DNA of 40,164 nucleotides from Rhodanobacter sp. C06 (GTDB lineage: Bacteria; Pseudomonadota; Gammaproteobacteria; Xanthomonadales; Rhodanobacteraceae). This document shows positions 16,664 to 24,789 of the stretch, one piece after another (position 1 is the first letter of the stretch; each line of letters begins with the position of its first letter). Location: NCBI RefSeq assembly GCF_002001105.1, contig NZ_MUNP01000074.1, forward strand, positions 1 through 40,164. Reading direction: 5' to 3'. Under the pieces are notes generated by a model. That model ran no database searches. It saw nothing but the letters and a program-made list of their open reading frames with translations, and was not told the DNA's origin. A program made the position numbers and the translations under genes.

Positions 16664-17578
16664 TCACGGCGTGTGGCCCGGAGGCGGCAAGCCGGCAAAA
16701 CGTGGTTCGGACAGGCCGCGCACATCGACGTGCGTGCCGAACAGCGCGCCGGCCAGTGGCTCGCGCGCCAGTGTGGCAGCGTCGAGACCGTCGCGGGCGC
16801 TGGTGACGTAGAGCGCGTCCAGCGCGTCGCCGCCGAAGGCGGGGCGGGTGGGCTGGCTGGCGGCCGTGGTCAGGATGCGGTCGATACTGCCGTCGGCGCG
16901 GTAGCGCACCACGCGGCCCAGCCCCCATTGTGCATTCCACAGGCCGCCATCGGCATCCACGCAGGAGCCGTCCGGTTCGCCAGTGCTGTTGCGCAGGTCG
17001 GCGAACAGGCGCGAGGGTCCGAGTGCGTCGCCGTAGGCGCAGCAGCGGATCGTGCGCGTCAGCGAGTCGCAGTAGTACAGCGTGCCGCCGTCGGGGCTGA
17101 AGGCGAGGCTGTTGCTGATCGCCACGCCTTCCAGCGGCAGCTTCTCCAGTTTGAGGTCGGCGTCCAGGCGCCAGAAGCCGCCGATGGCTTGCTTTGCACC
17201 ACCATCGGCAGGCTCGTGCAGGGTGCCGAACACGAAGCGGCCCTGGCGGTCGCAGGCGCCGTCGTTGCAACGCGTGGGCAGGCCGGGCTCGACTTCGCAG
17301 ATCGTGTGTAGCGCGCCGTCGGCGAGGCGGAAGAACGCCAGCTTTGATGCCAGCGCCAGCAGCAGCCAGCCATCCGCCGCGCACAGCGCGAACGAAGCGA
17401 GGCGTTCGGGCAATCGCCACTGTTGCGTCTCGCCGCTGGCGGGCACGTGCCGCCACAGCGTGGCGGCGTGGATGTCGGTCCAGTACAGCGCCCGCGCGCG
17501 TTCGCACCAGACGATGCCTTCACCCAGCACGTTGCCCGCTTCCACGACGGCCTGCATGGGAGCGGACGGCGCGTTCAT
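16664..17578 (-). CDS. SMP-30/gluconolactonase family lactonase, probable galactonolactonase
   Basis: 304 residues; ATG at 17578 overlaps the stop of the dehydrogenase gene (ATGA), showing translational coupling. The six-bladed SMP-30 propeller has its divalent-metal ligands: E20 in LGEGIVW, N156 in AISNSLAFSPDG and D203 in GEPDGSCVDADGGLW, plus RCNDGACDRQGRF (103–115) near the substrate site. The family hydrolyses sugar lactones. Between a sugar dehydrogenase and galactonate dehydratase its natural job is opening D-galactono-lactone to D-galactonate. Family relatives also open arabino- and gluconolactone, so substrate rests on context. Confidence 0.85.
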   Translation of the reverse strand: MNAPSAPMQAVVEAGNVLGEGIVWCERARALYWTDIHAATLWRHVPASGETQQWRLPERLASFALCAADGWLLLALASKLAFFRLADGALHTICEVEPGLPTRCNDGACDRQGRFVFGTLHEPADGGAKQAIGGFWRLDADLKLEKLPLEGVAISNSLAFSPDGGTLYYCDSLTRTIRCCAYGDALGPSRLFADLRNSTGEPDGSCVDADGGLWNAQWGLGRVVRYRADGSIDRILTTAASQPTRPAFGGDALDALYVTSARDGLDAATLAREPLAGALFGTHVDVRGLSEPRFAGLPPPGHTP

Positions 17579-18333
17579 ACCCAGCCACCGTCGACGATGA
17601 AATCCTGGCCGGTGCACATGCCGCTGTCATCGGCGGCGAGGAACAGCGCCATGCGCGCCAGGTCCTCGGCCATCAGGTAGCCGGGCAGGCATTGCACACG
17701 CGCGATCTCGGCCTCGCCCTCGGCGTCCAGCCACAGCGCACGCTGTTTTTCGGTGATCACCCAGCCGGGCACCAGCGCGTTGATGCGGATGTGCTGCTGG
17801 CCCAGCTCGCGCGCCATGCCGTTGACGAAGCCGTGCACCGCGGCCTTGGCCATTGCGTAGAGCGGATAGCCGGCGTTCTTCTTCATCCAGCCGGTGGAGC
17901 CGAGGCAGATGATGGAGCCACCGCCGAGCCGCTGCATGTCGGGAATCACCGCGCGGGTGGCGAACACCTGGTGGCGCAGGTTCACCGCCACGTTGCGCTC
18001 GAATGCGGCGGCGTCCACGTCGGCCAGCGTGTGGCGCACGTCGTTGGCGGCGTTGTTGACCAGCACCGCGACGGGGCCGATGTGCGTACGCGCGCTGGCG
18101 ATGGCGCCATGCAGCGCGTCGAGATCGGTGACGTCGCAGCGCAGGAACACGGGGACGTGCGCCACATCCTGCAGCGTGGCCAGCAGCGCCCGTGCGCCGG
18201 CCTCGTCCACGTCGACGAAGGCCACCTTCGCGCCTTGCCGCGCGAAGTGTTCGACGAAGGCCGCGCCGATGCCGGTGGCGCCGCCCGTGATCAGCACACT
18301 GCGATCGCGCAGGCTGGGGTAGCTGGCGTACAT
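17575..18333 (-). CDS. SDR-family sugar dehydrogenase, probable D-galactose 1-dehydrogenase
   Basis: 252 residues. Rossmann motif TGGATGIGAAF (16–26), acidic D41 at the end of strand 2 (AFVDVD), which favours NAD+, the NNAA stretch (93–96), and the catalytic S146, Y159, K163 (YAMAK). The C-terminal DGGWV end is typical. The enzyme should oxidise an aldose at C1 to its lactone. Flanked by a lactonase and by galactonate dehydratase, D-galactose is the expected substrate; L-arabinose or fucose dehydrogenases of the same family cannot be excluded. ATG at 18333 lies five bases after the dgoD stop; an in-frame GTG at 18342 would overlap that stop and is a possible alternative. Confidence 0.82.
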   Translation of the reverse strand: MYASYPSLRDRSVLITGGATGIGAAFVEHFARQGAKVAFVDVDEAGARALLATLQDVAHVPVFLRCDVTDLDALHGAIASARTHIGPVAVLVNNAANDVRHTLADVDAAAFERNVAVNLRHQVFATRAVIPDMQRLGGGSIICLGSTGWMKKNAGYPLYAMAKAAVHGFVNGMARELGQQHIRINALVPGWVITEKQRALWLDAEGEAEIARVQCLPGYLMAEDLARMALFLAADDSGMCTGQDFIVDGGWV

Positions 18334-18338
18334 GGCGC

Positions 18339-19487
18339 TCACCACTCCGCCACGCTGCCGTCGTCGTGACGCCAGATCGGGTTGTGCCACTGATGGCCCA
18401 CCTTGGCGCGCTCGGCCACGTAAGCCTCGTTCACCTCGATGCCCAGGCCCGGGCCCTTCGGCATGGCCACGTAACCGTCGGCGTAGGCGAACACGCTGCG
18501 GTCGGTGATGTAGTCGAGCAGGTCGTTGCCGGCGTTGTAGTGGATGCCCAGGCTCTGTTCCTGGATGAAGGCGTTGTGGCACACCGCGTCCAGTTGCAGG
18601 TTCGCGGCCAGCGCGATCGGGCCGAGCGGGCAGTGCAGCGCCAGCGCCACGTCGTAGGCTTCGGCCATCGCCGCAATCTTGCGCGTCTCGGTGATGCCGC
18701 CGGCATGCGAGGGATCGGGCTGGATGATGTCCACGCCGCCGGTCTGCAGCACGCGCTTGAAGTCGTAGCGCGAATACAGCCGCTCGCCCAGCGCGATCGG
18801 CGCGGGCGAGATCGCGGCCAGCTCGGGCAGGCATTCCAGGTGCTCGGACAGCACGGGCTCCTCGATGAACATCAGCTTGTACGGCGCCAGTTCGCGCATC
18901 AGCACCTTGGCCATCGGCTTGTGCACGCGGCCGTGGAAATCCAGCCCGATGCCGATGTCCGGGCCCACCGCGTCGCGGATCGCCTGCACGTTTTCCAGCA
19001 CGCGCTCGACCTTGGCGTGCGTGTCGACGTATTGCATCTCCTCGGTGGCGTTCATCTTCACCGCGGTGAAGCCGCGCGACACCGCGTCCTGCGCGGCACG
19101 CGCGGTGTCGGCCGGGCGGTCGCCCCCGATCCACGAGTACACGCGGATGCGCCCGCGCACCGGGCCACCCAGCAATTCGTATACCGGCCGGCCCAAGTCC
19201 TTGCCCTTGATGTCCCACAGCGCCTGGTCGATGCCGGCGATGGCGCTCATCAGGATCGGGCCACCGCGATAGAAACCGCCGCGGTAGAGCACGTTCCAGT
19301 GATCCTCGATATGGCGCGGGTCCTTGCCGACCAGGTAGCTCGACAGTTCCTCGACGGCCGCCGCCACGGTATGCGCCCGCCCCTCGACCACCGGCTCGCC
19401 CCAGCCGCTGATGCCCGCATCGGTGTCGATGCGCAGGAACAGCCAGCGGGGAGGGACCTGGTAGGTGGTGATTGCCGTGATCTTCAT
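18339..19487 (-). CDS. dgoD: D-galactonate dehydratase
   Basis: 382 residues, the same length as E. coli DgoD, and clearly its homologue across the whole chain (start [22 protein letters not shown], end [11 protein letters not shown]). It is an enolase-superfamily enzyme that dehydrates D-galactonate to 2-keto-3-deoxy-D-galactonate. The magnesium ligands D183, E209 and E235, and the catalytic H185 and H285, fall at the E. coli positions within LDFHGR, IEEPV, LGERLY and [12 protein letters not shown] at 19487 overlaps the dgoA stop by four bases (ATGA), so it is translationally coupled. Confidence 0.97.
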   Translation of the reverse strand: MKITAITTYQVPPRWLFLRIDTDAGISGWGEPVVEGRAHTVAAAVEELSSYLVGKDPRHIEDHWNVLYRGGFYRGGPILMSAIAGIDQALWDIKGKDLGRPVYELLGGPVRGRIRVYSWIGGDRPADTARAAQDAVSRGFTAVKMNATEEMQYVDTHAKVERVLENVQAIRDAVGPDIGIGLDFHGRVHKPMAKVLMRELAPYKLMFIEEPVLSEHLECLPELAAISPAPIALGERLYSRYDFKRVLQTGGVDIIQPDPSHAGGITETRKIAAMAEAYDVALALHCPLGPIALAANLQLDAVCHNAFIQEQSLGIHYNAGNDLLDYITDRSVFAYADGYVAMPKGPGLGIEVNEAYVAERAKVGHQWHNPIWRHDDGSVAEW

Positions 19488-20128
19488 GCGTGCGTATCCA
19501 ATGCGTGGGTATCCAACGCCTGCCAGGCCTGCGCGAAGGCGCGGGCGCGCGAGGTGGTGTCGTCCAGGCTGCGACCGGGTGTGTAAAGCGCCGAGCCGAT
19601 ACCGAAGCCAGCGGCGCCGGCAGCGACCCACGGCGCCATGTTGTCGGGGGTGATGCCACCGACCGGCAGCACCGGCACCTCGCGCGGCAGTACCGCACGC
19701 CAGGCCTTGAGCACGGCCGGTGTGGCTTGTTCGGCGGGGAACAGCTTCAGCGCGTCGGCGCCCGCGTCCAGCGCGGCGAAGGCCTCGGTGGGCGTGGCCA
19801 CGCCGGGCACGCAGACCAGGCCGGCGGCCTTGGCAGCGCGGATCACCGTGGTGTCGGCGTGCGGCATCACGATCAGCCGGCCGCCCGCGGTTGCCACCGC
19901 GTCCACGTTGGCGGGCGTCATCACCGTGCCCGCGCCGACCAGCACCTCATCGCCCAGCGCCGCAGCGAGCCTGGCGATGCTGTCGATCGGCCGCGGCGAA
20001 TTGAGCGGCACTTCCAGCATGCGGAAGCCGGCCTCGGCGATGGCGCGGCCGGTGGCCACCGCCTCGTCCGGCGTGAGGCCGCGCAGGATCGCCACCAGCG
20101 GCAGGGGATGGAGCCAGGGAGTCAGCAT
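19484..20128 (-). CDS. dgoA: 2-dehydro-3-deoxy-6-phosphogalactonate aldolase
   Basis: 214 residues of the KDPG/KDPGal class I aldolase fold. The catalytic glutamate E39 lies in MLEVPLNSP and the Schiff-base lysine K128 in [17 protein letters not shown], the phosphate-site loop [11 protein letters not shown] and GFGIGSALY complete the family pattern. It splits 2-keto-3-deoxy-6-phosphogalactonate to pyruvate and glyceraldehyde-3-phosphate. The start at 20128 overlaps the kinase gene by seven bases. The C terminus ends [11 protein letters not shown], made by a 15-bp tandem duplication (19487–19516, one mismatch) directly against the dgoD start; relatives normally end without it. Confidence 0.94.
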   Translation of the reverse strand: MLTPWLHPLPLVAILRGLTPDEAVATGRAIAEAGFRMLEVPLNSPRPIDSIARLAAALGDEVLVGAGTVMTPANVDAVATAGGRLIVMPHADTTVIRAAKAAGLVCVPGVATPTEAFAALDAGADALKLFPAEQATPAVLKAWRAVLPREVPVLPVGGITPDNMAPWVAAGAAGFGIGSALYTPGRSLDDTTSRARAFAQAWQALDTHALDTHA

Positions 20129-21069
20129 GCGGGAGTGGTCTCGGAAACGGATGGAATTGGGCCGGGTGGAACCAGGCCGGCCTGCGTCGCCAGCAGCCAC
20201 AGGCCGCGGGCGGCGGCGTCGGCGATGGCCGGCGGCAGCTCGATGTCGAACAGTGCGGCGGCGCGGCGGTAGCGCGCGCACAGCGCGGCCTCGCCGATCA
20301 GCTGCAACGGCGTATCGCGGCGGGCGAGGCCGTCGGCCAGCGCGGTGCGGAATTCCTCGCCGATCAGCAGGCCGGAGAGATAGTCGGGCACCGACGCGGG
20401 CGCCAGCACGCCGTCCAGCATCAGCGCACGGGTGGAGAACAGCCGACTCAGGGCGCCGGCCGCGCCGCTGTCGCGGGCCGCAGCGGCGCCACGTTCAAAG
20501 GCTTCGATGTCGTCGACGGTCGCGGCGCCGGTGGCGCCGAGGATCGAATGCTGCCGCAGCGCGGCGAACAGCTCGCCGGTCATCAGGGTGCGGAAACTGC
20601 GGACCGCGCCGTCCCGCACCACGGTCCACTTGCTGTGCGTGCCGGGCTGGATGAAGGTGCAGGCGTCGGCGAGGGCGGGCCGCAGCGCCAGCGCGCCGAG
20701 CAGTTGGGTTTCCTCGCCGCGCATCACGTCGGGGCCGTGCGGATCGCGCAGGCCGGGCACCAGGTGCACGTCCCGGCCGTCGGCGGCGCGCAGGTGGCCC
20801 AGTGCGCGACCGAGCTGCACCGCGTCCGCGGGCAGGTCGAGGTAGGGCATCTCCCGCCAGCCGCCGCGGCTGCCGACCATGCCGCAGGCCAGTCGCGGCA
20901 GCGCCGGCCAGCCGGTGGTGATCCCGGCCAGCGCGGCGTCGTAGCCGCCGTCCGGCAGCTGGCGAATGCCCCAGGGACGCGCGCGCGTCTCCACGAGGGC
21001 GCCCGCGCCGTCGAAGCGGAAGGCGCGCAGGCTGCTGGTGCCCCAATCGAGTCCGATCAGTCCGTGCAT
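20122..21069 (-). CDS. dgoK: 2-dehydro-3-deoxygalactonokinase
   Basis: 315 residues. The DgoK family opening GLDWGTSSLRAF (6–17) is the phosphate-binding loop of an actin-like (ASKHA) kinase. It is followed by CGMVGSRGGWREMPYLDLPA, VPGLRD, DVMRGEETQLLGAL, QPGTHSKW and MTGELFAAL, all family blocks. It phosphorylates 2-keto-3-deoxy-D-galactonate with ATP, feeding the aldolase encoded next to it. The start lies seven bases after the regulator stop, and its end overlaps dgoA, placing it second in the operon. Confidence 0.95.
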   Translation of the reverse strand: MHGLIGLDWGTSSLRAFRFDGAGALVETRARPWGIRQLPDGGYDAALAGITTGWPALPRLACGMVGSRGGWREMPYLDLPADAVQLGRALGHLRAADGRDVHLVPGLRDPHGPDVMRGEETQLLGALALRPALADACTFIQPGTHSKWTVVRDGAVRSFRTLMTGELFAALRQHSILGATGAATVDDIEAFERGAAAARDSGAAGALSRLFSTRALMLDGVLAPASVPDYLSGLLIGEEFRTALADGLARRDTPLQLIGEAALCARYRRAAALFDIELPPAIADAAARGLWLLATQAGLVPPGPIPSVSETTPAC

Positions 21070-21076
21070 TGCCGGC

Positions 21077-21784
21077 TCAGGCCTTCCGCGTGTTGCGGCG
21101 GATGTTGCTGCGCGAGTCGGCGATCATCTTCTGCATCGTCTGGCGCGCCACTTCCGGCTGGCGGCGGCGGATCGCATCGAGCACCTTCTTGTGGTGTGGC
21201 AACGAGTAGCTGAAGTTGCCGGCGATGCTCGCCGAGAGCTGGAAATACCCGCCCAGCGCGGTCTCGATCACCGAGAACAGCGAGGTCATCAGTTCGTTGT
21301 TGGTGGCGCGCAGCACGGCCTCGTGGAAGGCCAGATCTGCCGTGGACCAGGCCTCCAGGTCGGTTGCGGCGGCCATCGCCGCGTAGGCGGTCTCGATGCG
21401 CGCCAGCTGTCCGGCGTCGCGGCGGCGGGCGGCGGCGGCGGCGGCGGCGGGCTCGATCACCTCGCGCATCTCCACCAGCTTCTCGACGAAATCCTCGGTG
21501 GGCATCGAGGCGCAGCGCCAGGCCAGCACGTCCGCGTCGAGCTGGTTCCAGTGGATGATGTCGCGCACACGGGTGCCGGTCTTCTGGCGCGACTCGATCA
21601 GGCCCTTGGCGGACAGCACCTTCATCGCCTCGCGCAGCGCGGTGCGGCTGACTTTCATGCGCTCGGCCAAGAGCTCCTCGCGCGGCAGGTTCGCGCCGGG
21701 GGCGATCTCGCCGCCGACGATCAGCCGGCCCAGTTCCTGGACCACCTGGCCATGCAGGTTGCGCACGATGACGGGCTTTACCAT
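21077..21784 (-). CDS. GntR-family transcriptional regulator with FCD domain (DgoR-like)
   Basis: 235 residues; ATG at 21784 with AGGAG seven bases ahead. Residues about 8–75 are the winged helix of GntR regulators (LIVGGEIAPGANLPREELLAERMKVSRTALREAMKVLSAKGL region). Residues 95–225 are an FCD ligand domain with metal-site residues D150, H154 and H198. FadR-subfamily regulators of this type control sugar-acid pathways, E. coli DgoR being the closest functional parallel. As first gene of the galactonate operon it is very likely its repressor, relieved by galactonate or a related intermediate. A seven-fold GGC repeat encodes part of the alanine run 113–119. Confidence 0.88.
   Translation of the reverse strand: MVKPVIVRNLHGQVVQELGRLIVGGEIAPGANLPREELLAERMKVSRTALREAMKVLSAKGLIESRQKTGTRVRDIIHWNQLDADVLAWRCASMPTEDFVEKLVEMREVIEPAAAAAAARRRDAGQLARIETAYAAMAAATDLEAWSTADLAFHEAVLRATNNELMTSLFSVIETALGGYFQLSASIAGNFSYSLPHHKKVLDAIRRRQPEVARQTMQKMIADSRSNIRRNTRKA
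21428..21448. repeat. (GGC)7 trinucleotide microsatellite inside the regulator gene
   Basis: Seven uninterrupted GGC units on the plus strand encode alanines at the domain junction of the GntR regulator. Slippage would change the alanine number without breaking the frame. Confidence 0.6.
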
Positions 21785-21833
21785 GCCGGTTCTCCTGGTC
21801 GCGGCGTCGCGTTCGCGACGGCGAGCTTTAATT

Positions 21834-21856
21834 TGTAATACATAACTGACTTTATA
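21834..21856 (-). promoter_or_regulatory. Promoter and candidate auto-operator of the galactonate operon
   Basis: TGTAATACA (21834–21842) is a perfect TGTA-n-TACA palindrome of the FadR type, inside TTTGTAATACATAAC. On the minus strand a TATAAA box lies at 21856–21851, so the palindrome would cover the transcription start, a good place for repression by the GntR protein. This is an AT-rich patch in GC-rich DNA. No clear -35 box was seen. Confidence 0.5.
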
Positions 21857-21946
21857 GCAGCTTGCCCGCACCGCGTCATCGGTTACTCTGGCGCCGACGC
21901 CAGGGCAGAGGGGCCGCGGCGACTCATCGGTGACGGGGAGGTTTCC

Positions 21947-22363
21947 ATGTTGGGGATTTCGGTGTTCGGGGCGTTGGCCGGCCTGGGGGCGATGGCGATC
22001 CTGGTGCTGGTCGTGGTCGGCGTGCTGGTGTCGGCGCTGGTGCTGAGTCTCGCGTATCGGCTGGTGGTGGGACACATGCCGTCGTATGCGCGCGCGCTGG
22101 CCACGGTGGTGGTGTCGTGGCTGGCCCAACTGGTGGTGCGGGCGATCCTGCACGGCGGCATGGGGCACCTGCTGGCCTTCGTGGCGCAGTTCCTGGTGGG
22201 TGCGGCGATCATCAACCTGCTGTTGCTGGCGCGGGACGGCAGCCAGATCGGCTACGGCAAATCCTGCCTGGTGCAGCTGGTCAACATGGTGATCTTCTTC
22301 GTGCTGGCCTTCGTGCTGGCGCTGGTGTTCGGCGGCATGATGCTGGGCATGCTGCATCACTGA
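21947..22363 (+). CDS. Small integral membrane protein of unknown function
   Basis: 138 residues; ATG at 21947 preceded by GGGGAGG at the right spacing. About four hydrophobic helices: residues 9–37, 50–67, 73–94 and 108–134, with short polar loops (RLVVGHMPSYAR, ARDGSQIGYGKSC). No catalytic or binding motif is recognised and I cannot name the family. It is transcribed away from the galactose operon and ends shortly before a hairpin, so it looks monocistronic. Confidence 0.7.
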   Translation: MLGISVFGALAGLGAMAILVLVVVGVLVSALVLSLAYRLVVGHMPSYARALATVVVSWLAQLVVRAILHGGMGHLLAFVAQFLVGAAIINLLLLARDGSQIGYGKSCLVQLVNMVIFFVLAFVLALVFGGMMLGMLHH

Positions 22364-22374
22364 GGTTCGCCGTG

Positions 22375-22411
22375 GCGACGGGAAGGTGGGCGTTTCCCGC
22401 CTTTCCGTCGC
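22375..22411. terminator. Strong hairpin after the small membrane protein gene
   Basis: GCGACGGGAAGGTGGG pairs with CCCGCCTTTCCGTCGC over 16 bp with two G·T wobbles and a five-base loop. It lies 12 bases after the stop. No T-run follows, so efficiency is uncertain. Confidence 0.5.
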
Positions 22412-22531
22412 TTGCGCGGCATGTCCGGATTTGGCCGTCTGAATCGCACGCGTGTCCGCAAGAACGTGCGGCTTCGGTTCGCGCAGGCGACGGCGTAGAA
22501 TTTCCGCCTTTGAGTCGCGACGGACCCTTCC

Positions 22532-24448
22532 ATGACCTCCCCGGCTGACAACCCCCCCGGCCACGCCGACGTGCGCACCGAGGGCAGCACCGACGCGCTG
22601 CCGCTGTCGCCCGCGCTGGGCGCGACGCTGGATGCGGCGAAGATGCCGCGCCGCTCCACCCTGGTCGACCGCCGCGTGCTGCGCATCACCGCGGTGTCGG
22701 TGGTGCTCGGCATCGGCGCGGCGCTGATCGCAAAGATCCTCACCATGCTGATCGGCCTGATCACCAACCTGGTGTTCTACGGCCGCGTCTCCGCCGCGTT
22801 CTCTTCGCCCGCCGACGCGGTGCCGCACCTGGGCTGGTGGGTGGTGCTGATCCCCGCCGCCGGCGGCGTGATCGTGGGCATCATGGCGCGCTGGGGCTCG
22901 CGCGCGATCCGCGGCCACGGCATCCCCGAGGCGATGGAGCAGGTGCTGCTGAACGAGTCGAAGATCCCGCCGCGCATCACCTTCCTGAAGCCGATCTCCT
23001 CGGCCATCGCGATCGGCACCGGCGGCCCGTTCGGCGCGGAAGGCCCGATCATCGCCACCGGCGGCGCACTGGGTTCCTTCATCGGCCAGATCCTCAAGGT
23101 CACCGGCAGCGAGCGCAAGGTGCTGCTGGCGGCAGGCGCCGCGGCGGGCATGTCGGCGATCTTCTCCGCGCCGATCGCCTCGGTGGTGCTGGCGGTGGAG
23201 CTGCTGCTGTTCGAACTGCGCCCGCGCTCGCTGATCCCGGTGGCGCTGGCCTGCGTGGCCGCCACCGGCATGCGCTACGTGCTGATGGGCACCGCGCCGG
23301 TGTTCCAGATGCCGGTGCTGGCCTCGCCCGGCGGCTGGGCGCTGGCCACCTACGTGCTGATCGGCGCGGTGGTCGGCCTGCTCAGCGTGTGGACCACGAA
23401 GATCGTCTACGCGATCGAGGACTGGTTCGAGGAACTTCCGATCCACTGGATGTGGTGGCCGGCGATCGGCGGCGTGGTGGTAGGCGTGGTCGGCTATTTC
23501 GCGCCGCTGACCCTGGGCGTGGGCTACAGCAACATCGAGGACATCCTCAACGGCCGGCTGACGCTGGCGGCGCTGGCCTTCCTGTGCGTGATGAAGTTCC
23601 TGTCCTGGTCGATCTCGCTGGGCAGCGGCACCTCGGGCGGCACGCTGGCGCCGCTGTTCACCATCGGCGGTGCGCTGGGCGCGGTGGCCGGCATCGGCGT
23701 GGCCGCAATCGCGCCGCACTTCGGCGTGGACCCGCGCATCGCCGCGCTGGTGGGCATGGCGGCGATCTTCGCCGGCGCGTCGCGCGCGCTGCTCACCGCG
23801 GTGGTGTTCGCGTTCGAGACCACGGCGCAGCCCGCCGGCCTGCTGCCGCTGCTGGGCGGCTGCACCGCGGCCTACCTGATTTCCGCGCTGATGATGCGCA
23901 ACACCATCATGACCGAGAAGATCGCCCGCCGCGGCGTGCGCGTGCCCGCCGAGTACGCGGCCGATTACCTTGATCAGGTCATCGTGGGTGACGCTTGCGC
24001 GCGCGAGGTGGTGACGCTGAAGACCACGCAGGCTCTCGCCGAGGTGCGCCACTGGTTCATCGAGGGTACGCCGGAAACCATGCACCAAGGCTACCCGGTG
24101 GTGGACGAGCAGGGACGCGTGCAGGGCGTGCTGACCCGTCGCACCCTGCTCGACCCGCAGTGGCACTACACGCTGACCCTGGGCGAGCTGGTGACGCGGC
24201 CGCCGATCGCGGTGAACGAGGGCCACTCGCTGCGCGAGGCGGCCGACCACATGGTGGCCGAGAGCGTGGGCCGGCTGGTCGTGGTGAGCAAGGACGACCC
24301 GCACAAACTGGTCGGCATCCTCACCCGCGGCGACATCCTCGCCGCGCACGGGCGGCGCCTGCGCGAGGCGCGCCATTCTTCGCGCTACCTGCGTTTCCGC
24401 GATGGCCTCAAGCCGCGGCCGGAAGAGGCCGTGGCTTCGCGCCACTGA
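22532..24448 (+). CDS. ClC-family chloride channel/transporter with CBS pair
   Basis: 638 residues. A polar N-terminal tail (1–50) precedes the ClC membrane core. Signature loops are GHGIPE (128–133), GPFGAEGPI with the gating glutamate E170, and SGTSGGTLAPLF. A C-terminal cytosolic pair of CBS domains follows (about 485–625; for example HQGYPVVDEQGRVQGVLTRR and VGRLVVVSKDDPHKLVGILTRGD halves). ClC proteins move chloride or other anions, often in exchange for protons; the glutamate suggests a gated or exchanger mode. The first filter loop has His where ClC-ec1 has Ser (GSGIP). The last residues are basic. No clear Shine-Dalgarno precedes ATG 22532. It appears to be a single-gene unit ended by the terminator at 24501. 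Confidence 0.9.
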   Translation: MTSPADNPPGHADVRTEGSTDALPLSPALGATLDAAKMPRRSTLVDRRVLRITAVSVVLGIGAALIAKILTMLIGLITNLVFYGRVSAAFSSPADAVPHLGWWVVLIPAAGGVIVGIMARWGSRAIRGHGIPEAMEQVLLNESKIPPRITFLKPISSAIAIGTGGPFGAEGPIIATGGALGSFIGQILKVTGSERKVLLAAGAAAGMSAIFSAPIASVVLAVELLLFELRPRSLIPVALACVAATGMRYVLMGTAPVFQMPVLASPGGWALATYVLIGAVVGLLSVWTTKIVYAIEDWFEELPIHWMWWPAIGGVVVGVVGYFAPLTLGVGYSNIEDILNGRLTLAALAFLCVMKFLSWSISLGSGTSGGTLAPLFTIGGALGAVAGIGVAAIAPHFGVDPRIAALVGMAAIFAGASRALLTAVVFAFETTAQPAGLLPLLGGCTAAYLISALMMRNTIMTEKIARRGVRVPAEYAADYLDQVIVGDACAREVVTLKTTQALAEVRHWFIEGTPETMHQGYPVVDEQGRVQGVLTRRTLLDPQWHYTLTLGELVTRPPIAVNEGHSLREAADHMVAESVGRLVVVSKDDPHKLVGILTRGDILAAHGRRLREARHSSRYLRFRDGLKPRPEEAVASRH

Positions 24449-24500
24449 GAGGCCGCGATTTTTTCGTCCTCTCGGCCCTGGCCGCAAGGCGCGACGACCG

Positions 24501-24522
24501 ACGGCCCGCGAGGGCCGTTTTT
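24501..24522 (+). terminator. Rho-independent terminator after the ClC gene
   Basis: ACGGCCC and GGGCCGT form a 7-bp stem with a GCGA tetraloop followed by a run of five T. Confidence 0.75.
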
Positions 24523-24789
24523 CGTGATGCCTTCCCCGTGAACGATCCGCGCGGCGCCACGCCGCGTCGACGGATTCATCACACACGTGACGCATGACGG
24601 GTAGTGCGGATCATCGCAAACCCTGCGCGCGGCGTTTGCGCACGCGGGGGGAGATCGGGGATGCTCGCCCGTGGCGCCACGGGAACGGCGGATTCGAATG
24701 CACGGGCCGCTTCCTCTTCACATGACGCCGGGCACGATGCAAGACGGGGCATGGGAATTCACACAGGGGCCACAAGGGAGGCAAGCCTG
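24523..24789. other. Long leader/promoter region of the second receptor gene
   Basis: This non-coding stretch holds no protein-like frame. GGGAGG at 24776–24781 is the ribosome site of the receptor. No copy of the operator-like palindromes found at 9.2 and 21.8 kb was seen, so this receptor is probably controlled differently. Confidence 0.4.

Noticed and set aside
18333-18345. GTG start overlapping the dgoD stop for the SDR gene
   Set aside because: Possible, but ATG 18333 matches the usual N-terminal length; kept as an alternative only.
16664-21069. L-arabinose oxidation pathway as function of the operon
   Set aside because: That pathway uses IlvD-type arabonate dehydratase and no KDPGal kinase; dgoD, dgoK and dgoA define the galactonate route. 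The dehydrogenase and lactonase alone would fit both.
21785-24595. Minus-strand frame of about 900 codons extending the regulator gene upstream through the ClC gene
   Set aside because: His/Arg/Gln-rich antisense of the ClC and membrane protein genes; the regulator has its own ATG with AGGAG at 21784.
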